Positions 57,215 to 64,000 of a stretch of DNA of 64,000 nt are shown here, piece by piece. Positions within the stretch are counted from its first letter, which is position 1. Each line of letters begins with the position of its first letter. Location of the stretch: the NCBI RefSeq assembly GCF_021134715.1, contig NC_060023.1:1674001-1738000 (forward strand), given 5' to 3'. This DNA is from Daphnia pulex. Lineage: Eukaryota; Arthropoda; Branchiopoda; Diplostraca; Daphniidae. Below the pieces are notes generated by a model that saw only the letters and a list, made by a program, of their open reading frames with translations, had not been told where the DNA came from and made no database searches. Position numbers and translations under genes: made by a program.

Positions 57215-59027
57215 ATGGTCCGGGTCGCCGCAATGGCTGCATTTATGCAGATTTCCGTATTGTGGATGAATGCCGTTGTCGGTTTTGATTTGGAGGACCA
57301 ACTGCAACAAATGAGAACAAAATATGTGAGAAATCATTTCATTTTCATGTAGCTATTGAATTTAACTCGGCAACTTAATATTCATACTTTAATTTTATTT
57401 CATTGTCTAGGAAATTTTAACTGCGAAGATTCACCAACTGGAAGCACTGGAACGAAGAATAGAACAGCTGGAATTGTTTTCACATGACTTACAACAGAGA
57501 AAATGTCCTACAACTAACAAATCCGTTCCGCAGAATACTGAAATTAGCCGCCAATCAAGAGAAAAAAGTTCCATACCTAGAACTTGTCACGATATTCGCG
57601 TAGCTCATCCGTCCCAAACTTCCGGCATGTACTGGATCGATCCGGACGGTCAAGGCGTCGGCGAAGACCCAATCGTCGCCTTCTGTAACATGACAACAGG
57701 TACTTAAACAGAAATATTCGACTTTTAAAAAAAGTTTATTCTCAACGGATTTCAAGGTTCGACTGCTATTTTGCACGACAGCGAATCCAGGATATCCGTT
57801 TCGCATTGCAGTGATCTCGGATGTTATTCGAGATTAATTAAATATTCAGCGACAAGTGGACAAATGTCGGCATTGGCCCAGATATCCGACGAATGCCACC
57901 AATCAATCAGGGTAATCAAATATCATTGATATACAAATTCAAGATAAAATGATTAATCAATTATTGAATGCAGTATGATTGTACCAGTGCTCCGTTGCAG
58001 ATCTACGGCATCATGTTTTCCTGGTGGAATGATAACGACGGAAATCCGCATTACTTTTGGTCCGGTGGAAAGAGTAACGTCCACACATGTCAGTGCGGAA
58101 TAGAAGGCAATTGTGTTGAAGACCTTGCTGCTTGCAATTGCGATTCGAGTCTACCAACACCGCTAACAGATATTGGTAATGATCATGGTTATGGTATTAA
58201 CCGTGAGACAGGAATGACAGGATTTTTAAATTATTATTGTAGGAGTCATCACGGACAAAAATATTCTGCCGATCACACGACTGAACTTCGGTGGGACCTT
58301 AACGGCAAATTCGACCAGTCAACACACCCTCGGACGATTTGAGTGTACAGGACAGGTGGCTGTCGATGAAATACCGACTTCATCTGGGGATCATTGGCGC
58401 ATGGAACACAAGTTGAATGGGTTGCGCTCGGCAGTTATGGGAACTGATGCATCAGACAAGTTCGACTGCGATTTTAAAACATTTAAAAACAATGCAGGTA
58501 TGACATTTTTTGAAATTGCGATTGGCCTATAACGTGTCTAGTCTAATTACCAAAATGTTATTGTAGATTTCAAGAAATTCATTGGAATGTCAGTGTCAGC
58601 TTTTTTTTACGTTCAGAAAAACACGACTTTCGCTACAACGGATATTCCAATTCCATTTGAAATTGCCATGGCGAACGTCGGAGACGCAATCAACTCAACT
58701 TCCGGAATCTTCACTGCGCCTCAAGAGGGACGATATTTCTTTTCTTTTACGGGGTTGGCCCAATTCCCGTTCTCATCTTCCTACAAACTTCGACTCGGAG
58801 TCGGCCTTTATTTGAACGGCAACCTAAACAGTAGGAGTTGGGTAGCAAATAAAGCCAGCGACCAACACAGTCCGTTTAGACTCGAATCCACTCAACATTT
58901 GCAGCCGGGAGACAAGGTGTGGCTGCAGATCACCGACATATCCGATGGCGTCTACCTCTACGACAACAGTAATCATTATTCTCACTTTACGGGATGGCTT
59001 TTGCAAAAAGAAATTTTTGAGAAATAA
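57215..59027 (+). CDS. secreted coiled-coil + Caspr/fibrinogen-like + C1q protein, copy B
   Basis: Six exons (57215-57325, 57411-57699, 57757-57911, 57974-58175, 58243-58497, 58567-59027) join in frame to 490 residues. Intron phases match copy A at all five positions, and exons 3 and 4 have equal lengths (155 and 202 bp). A hydrophobic signal sequence (AAFMQISVLWMNAVVG) is followed by a short coiled coil. Next is the cysteine-rich Caspr-like domain (WIDPDGQGVGEDP, YDCTSAPLQIYG, HTCQCGIEGNCVED, ACNCDSSLPTPLTDIG, TRLNFGG) and then a C1q domain (FYVQKNTTFATTD through YSHFTGWLLQKE). The conserved middle exons and diverged N-terminal exon suggest selection on the recognition domains. The role is as for copy A; the ligand is unknown. 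Confidence 0.85.
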
Positions 59028-59029
59028 TT

Positions 59030-60130
59030 CATTTGTGTGTAAACGCCTTTTCAAAATTAACGTAATTTATGAATAACCATGTGAAAATTTGCTCCTATGT
59101 TAATACCGTTAACGATACTAGGTACTTTTGTAGTTGGGATTTTCGGAGTGTTTCGGAATTAGGTCGCATACTGTCTTTGAATCAAAGAGTTTAGAAGTTT
59201 ACAGAAGCGCGTTTGGCGCAAATGGAAATATTTTAATAAGCGACGCCTCCTTCCATAAGGTTACATAACATAGCCCAGATGGCAGATAAATAAAACTGCT
59301 ACAAAGCGAACAAGACGAGGGCAATTGCAACAGCTGATATCGCATTTCTGTAACCATTGTCACGACGTCGATTTAGTTCCGCCTCGACAGGCTTAATAAC
59401 ATTTTCTCCAGAACCTTTTCCTCGTAATAACCTTCAGCAAATCATGGCCTGTCAGTGGGTCGTATGCGTACTTGCGTTATGGATAACATCGAAGCGAATA
59501 AAAAATAAATGCACATAACCAAACAATTCGCTTAAAACTTACCAACACAAAAATAAAACATGTAGAGATCCACTTTTGTATTCAAATTTTATAAAGAAAA
59601 GTGATGCTGCAAAATATAACGGTCTCATGGCTTAGATGGCAAAGCGCCTGCCTAGTAAGCAGGAGATCACGAGTTCGAGTCTCGTTGGGACCTATCTTTT
59701 TACAAACTGAAATTAAGAGAAAGGGAATAACCAAAACCTAAAATGAACTTCATTTTTTACCTCATGCAGGTAAGTACTATACCTGTAAATAGAAAATACT
59801 AATCATAGTTCAAATACTGTTTGTTAGTTCAACCGATTATATTTCTTATAAAATCCTATTTCTGTTTGGTATTCCTGTATATTTTATTTTTCTCGATAAA
59901 GAATTGCTCAGACGAAGCCATCACATCAGCCTTCACAGACCACTGTAAAATGGCGATATGCGCTCAAAATTTTCGAAACCGAATTGTTAATTTATACTTT
60001 ACCGTGGTAATAACGTTATTCTTTATTATATGCAAATTGGCGTGACCTTGCAGAGGACGAGATGATAGATGTAAAATTCGCAAGGTTTTGAATTTTGTGT
60101 CAAGTTTTTAGTGCAAGCCATTAGACGTAG
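59030..60130. other. noncoding stretch around tRNA copy 4
   Basis: Apart from the tRNA at 59621-59693, no feature accepted. Confidence 0.5.
59621..59693 (+). tRNA. tRNA-Thr (AGT), copy 4
   Basis: Identical over 73 nt to the other copies, starting about 590 bp after the C1q gene B stop. CTTTTTAC follows as terminator. Confidence 0.95.
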
Positions 60131-60375
60131 CACCCAAACTCATAAAAATAAATTATAGGTTTAAAAAACCTCATCATGATTAACGAAATGCGTATAGTCC
60201 ACCACATAGTGAGAATTAGAATTACAGTTATCCACATTCGGCAAAATATTTATCAAACGTCAGATTGCAAACGTCTCAAATCTCAATCGGTTCTCGATTC
60301 TTTTAAGCTGTTTTTAAGTTTTTTAAAACAGGCGCCCGTCGAGCGCGAGCCAATTGGCAACGCCGAACGACGTTC
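60131..60375 (+). repeat. duplicated CCAAT-containing element, copy B
   Basis: Counterpart of 45410-45632, including the identical GC-rich core with AGCCAATTGGCAACGCCGAA. It lies about 0.7 kb before the NudE fragment, as copy A lies about 1.1-1.3 kb before the SLK fragment. Confidence 0.8.
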
Positions 60376-61073
60376 CCATTTCTTAAATAATTCTTTCCTA
60401 GACGGCTAGACGCTGACAGTTGTTCGTGATCACTAAGGCGAACTTCAACGTTTTCCACTATAAATATCACAAAGGTAAATTTGCTTTATGTTCATTAAAA
60501 TTTCTGAATGTTTAGAAGATATGTTTACACATCCTTTTGTTAATGTTAAAGTTTTTCTAGCCTTCGATCTGGCCAAGACGTAGTGCCGATCACGTGGCGT
60601 GAAACTGCTGACCATGTTACCGAAATATCTTGCTTCGATGCTTCCTGTACGTCTCTCTCTATGCAGAGAAGGTTATTAAAAAAGATGGTATGTTGAATAT
60701 TTATTGATGTACAGTAAGACATGGATAAATTTCTTTATCTACTTAAAAAATGTGTGTTATACACAATTCAGTTTCTGTTTGTCGTAACTATATTTCTGTC
60801 TGTCTAACTTTAAGAAAATTGCAATGCTAAAGCAATTTTGAAGAAAGATGTTAGATTGTTACTTCATTCCTGCCATTTTTCAATGTGCCTTGCCTGTGAT
60901 GTATATCTATTCCTTTACGAAGCTAAATCTGTCTTTTTCTCTGTAGGTTGTGATTGGATGCCATTGTGTCGTAATCTGACATTGAATAAAACATATGGGT
61001 CGAGGGCAGGGTATCATGTGATGAATCCGCATTCTAAACGATTTCTTTTTCTTCAACCAATTCCCAATTTTAG

Positions 61074-61919
61074 ATTTGAAGCAAGAACTTCAGGTTCGGC
61101 AGAAGGCCATTCACGAGACACCGGACAACGAAAAGCAAGAGAAAGCCGTTGTAGACGAAAACGAAAAATCGGATCCGACGAAATCGCCGCTGGCCTACCC
61201 TGCGAGCAATAACAACAACAAACTGCCCTCCAGCGTGCCCCTCAAACGTAAACAAAACTTGGAAAAATTATTCTTGTTTCTTTTATAAAGTCAACATTTT
61301 CCCCGGCCCAAAATTTATTTTAACCTAATTGTTTTCTTTTATCAGCATTGGCAGTGACCGACACGGGAATCACTCAGGCAGCCCGGCATTCCGCCTTGAA
61401 CATTGTTGGAGATTTGCTTCGACGAGTTGGGGTAAGATAACACATTTCGTGACATTTTGTTTTTTATTTCATTTTATACATTTTATTTGGGTGAAATTCT
61501 GATTGTCATTGAAATCAATATACTGTGTAGTGTTTAAGGCAGCAGCTCAGCAACGTCCAAAATCCATCACCTGGAGTTTACTACCCACTCTTTCCCAGGT
61601 GCCAAAATGAACCCCAACTCTCTGTGTGTGAGAGATCCCCTTCAATGCCGTCCTCCCCTCCACTTGTACGTCCCCCTTTTAGCAAAAGTTTGGCTAGCCG
61701 ATCTAATGCCTCTCTAGCTGGCTTGAATTAATCTGGATCAAAATTCGAATTTAACAGGCTCTTCTCACTTAACAAACTCGACGGCTTGTGATTGGGAACT
61801 TCACGATTTCTAATGGTGGCCCTTTTGTTATTCTTTTATTTTCAGGCGTTAGAGAACAAATTATCAACGTGCCGGACTATGGTGAAGGAGGGCAACGGGA
61901 CGGTCAAGGAAGCTACTAG
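61074..61919 (+). CDS. nudE: NudE C-terminal fragment
   Basis: Three in-frame exons (61074-61247, 61346-61431, 61846 to about 61919) match the C-terminal half of NudE/NDE1/NDEL1: DLKQELQVRQ, then a polar linker, [20 protein letters not shown] and GALENKLSTCRTMVKE. In relatives this reads [20 protein letters not shown]. NudE scaffolds LIS1 and cytoplasmic dynein, and its N-terminal coiled coil (about 160 residues) is essential for that. No exon for that coiled coil was found upstream in the window. The last exon may splice at ACTAG|GTCACG or read on to a stop at 62046. It could be the 3' part of a gene with distant 5' exons, but is more likely a partial duplicate. Confidence 0.7.
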
Positions 61920-64000
61920 GTCACGATGCAATCTCTCTCTTCTCTCTCTATCCACTGACCTTAAACTCCTATACCATGGTGTGTTTTTGTTCAACAAATC
62001 GTTCTTGATTAGAATTTACTTCGGACAATTAGTCCACCTTATTTAATTCATATCTATGGTGAGCCGAACTAGTTTTATGGTTTTATACTTAATAACGACA
62101 TATTTCAAATGATTTGTTTTCTTTTCTTTTCGGGAAATAGTATAGATGAGCGCCACGTGTTTCATTTTGCATTACTTTGTGGGAAAAGTTGCCAGCTAAC
62201 TTCAAACGTTTCCCTTTGACAACTTTTTCATCAGTTTTGAAAAGTCCCCGATAAGAAATGGATGGCCACACCTACAGTGCTGTGTTAGTGGTATCTTTTT
62301 TTTTCTTAAAGGTAACAACTAACAGGCTTTTAACCCCCAAAACTGTTTGAATAGTCCTACTTATTTGCAATTTCAAAAATTGTCAACTGGTTTTCATAAT
62401 ATATTTTGTAGCAGTGATTCGGATTTCATATTCCTCATGTTCCACTGCAGAGTGAAATTCATTCTTTGAACCCAAAACACTTGGACTTGGACTTTTGGAC
62501 ACTTGGACTGAGGCTTCTGATGATTTGAAAGGATAATATTTGTAAGCATGAAAGAAGTTGTTTGTTTTTTTTAGGTAGAAGAATAATTGACTCCATATGA
62601 AATGCACCTTTGATGTCAAATCTGTGGTGTGTTATTTTTCCCTCGATCGCCGCTCGGAATGAGGGTAATGGGGGCTTCCCTCAACTTCGTTAAGGGCATG
62701 TTCTTTTTTTAAAGACAATTTGGTTTGACATGCCAACAACGATTCCCTTTTCTGAATTTCCTCTTCCTGAATTCTCTCTTAACCCCTTCTTCCTTGCCCA
62801 CTGTCAGCCATCCCTGCAACGGTCCGCTGGGTGCTCACATCCACTTGATTGAAGCTCTTAAACTCCGTCCTCTTTCTCCCAACTCTTTCTTCCAACTGTA
62901 ACATTTCCTTGTATGTAACGATTGAAATTCATTTCAAGCCAACGTATTTAAATTATTTATGAATTTTCTTTAGTATTAAGGAGAAGCCAAAACGTTTCTG
63001 ATGTGTGAGTTTCCTTGGCGTTTCAGGGATTCCGACAGCATTATCTCCAATGCCAGAAGGATTATTGAGATTGACAGAATGATTATCCCGGTAAGCAATT
63101 CTCCGCCCTACATTCCTAAATAACCCAAATCTTGCTCAAGTATTAACGTTGAACTTAAACTGTCCACAGTTATTACGGAAATTTTACTTAATTTATTTTT
63201 ATGAAATATTTTTCACAGGGATTTTAAATGGAATTTTTCCATTACAAGTTCCATTACCCAGTTGGCCTTACTTTAAAGTTTTAACCAGTTTTATCAAGAG
63301 ATCCAACTCGTTCTACTCGAGACAGATTTCACCAGGGATTCGTTTCTTAATCGAGAAGGTCATCCTGAAGTGCGTAGGAGTCTGAGAAATCAATTGTGGT
63401 ATGGAGGTTTAATTTAAGCAATTTGAAATACCCTAACATTTATTTATGTTCTTGGTTCCACCATGGTGGTTTCAGAATCGTCATCAATTTGAATCATCCG
63501 CAAACCGCCGGCTCTTGAAGCATTTCACCAACACCTTCGACCATCGCCTTACGGTTCGACGCCAACATGGTATGTCTCTATTTAAAGAATAAAACATTTC
63601 TTGTAGTTGTGTTAAACCGGATACTGTTCTACAACAGAAGTGTGTTTTTAATTGAGTAGCAAAATAAAATGTGGCTATTAGATTGTTGTTTAAGGATACT
63701 GGCTTCATGGCATGGAGAGGAACAAATTTCGGGTTAAATTTTCTATAAATTTAAACGTTAAAGTTAAATTTTAAAAATTGCCATAGATCGATTTAGTTAT
63801 TTACAACCCTTGATTTGATTATCTTTCCTTATGCCAGCATAATTTTAACAAACAGCCAATTTGAACTCGTATATTCTTTTCCCGTTTGAGTTACAAGTCA
63901 GTTAGTGAAACATGGACCTCGAATGTCTTAATGATTCAATTGAATTTGAGAATTCAATCAAATATGAAATCTCAATTATACTAGAGAACTAGCAACTTGC
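61920..64000. other. mostly noncoding right end with small candidate exons
   Basis: No gene accepted. One tidy exon-like segment, 63029-63090 (TTTCAG before, GTAAGC after), reads DSDSIISNARRIIEIDRMII. Another frame near 63297-63415 reads TDFTRDSFLNREGHPEVRR. Neither is recognised. They could be further NudE exons, a second captured fragment or chance. Confidence 0.35.

Noticed and set aside
1-64000. Transposon, LTR element or CRISPR array
   Set aside because: No transposase, reverse transcriptase or capsid-like frame, no terminal repeats with target duplications and no regularly spaced array were found by eye.
1-64000. Well-known conserved microRNAs (let-7, miR-1, miR-9, bantam and similar)
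   Set aside because: Their mature sequences were looked for and not seen; a hairpin scan could not be run.

Overview
The window looks like crustacean nuclear DNA, most likely a water flea (Daphnia). It is AT-rich, with compact intron-split genes (many introns 60-100 bp), classic GT/AG junctions and animal-only families: tetraspanin, C1q, tudor, NudE and SLK. No LTR, virus-like or transposase reading frame was recognised. Gene models were built by hand from splice sites, reading frame and family motifs. Phases were checked exon by exon, but nothing was searched against a database.

Layout. 1-9.6 kb: no gene seen. 9.67-10.16 kb (+): a small secreted PAN/apple-like protein. 11.9-20.3 kb (-): three separate ATG-initiated exons, all ending in splice phase 2 after a likely Arg codon, best read as alternative first coding exons of one gene whose shared body lies beyond the left edge. 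The 15.6-24.4 kb stretch around two of them is dense in a TAGGAGC heptamer and holds three RFX X-box-like sites. 27.9-34.0 kb (-): a head-to-tail cluster of four secreted-protein paralogues with T-V-T repeats and a C-R-R motif. 34.8-36.2 kb (-): a six-exon tetraspanin. 37.0-37.3 kb: a cluster of CRE/AP-1-like sites. 38.7-40.1 kb (+): a GT31 beta-1,3-galactosyltransferase.

41.7-63 kb is a duplication-rich area. Two six-exon paralogues (41.8 and 57.2 kb) encode secreted coiled-coil + Caspr/fibrinogen-like + C1q proteins with the same intron phases. Each is followed by an identical tRNA-Thr(AGT) copy and then by a duplicated GC-rich CCAAT-containing element. About 1 kb beyond each element copy lies a C-terminal fragment of a different conserved gene: SLK/STK10 kinase (tail only, no kinase domain) at 46.9 kb, and NudE (tail only) at 61.1 kb. 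Between them are a two-tudor-domain gene (49.8-52.8 kb), a rearranged derivative of it (53.5-54.8 kb), a further tRNA copy and a decayed C1q-like relic. The fourth tRNA-Thr copy is at 37.6 kb.

The strongest points for follow-up are this duplication module with captured gene tails, the T-V-T/CRR cluster, and the alternative-first-exon region with its motif clusters.
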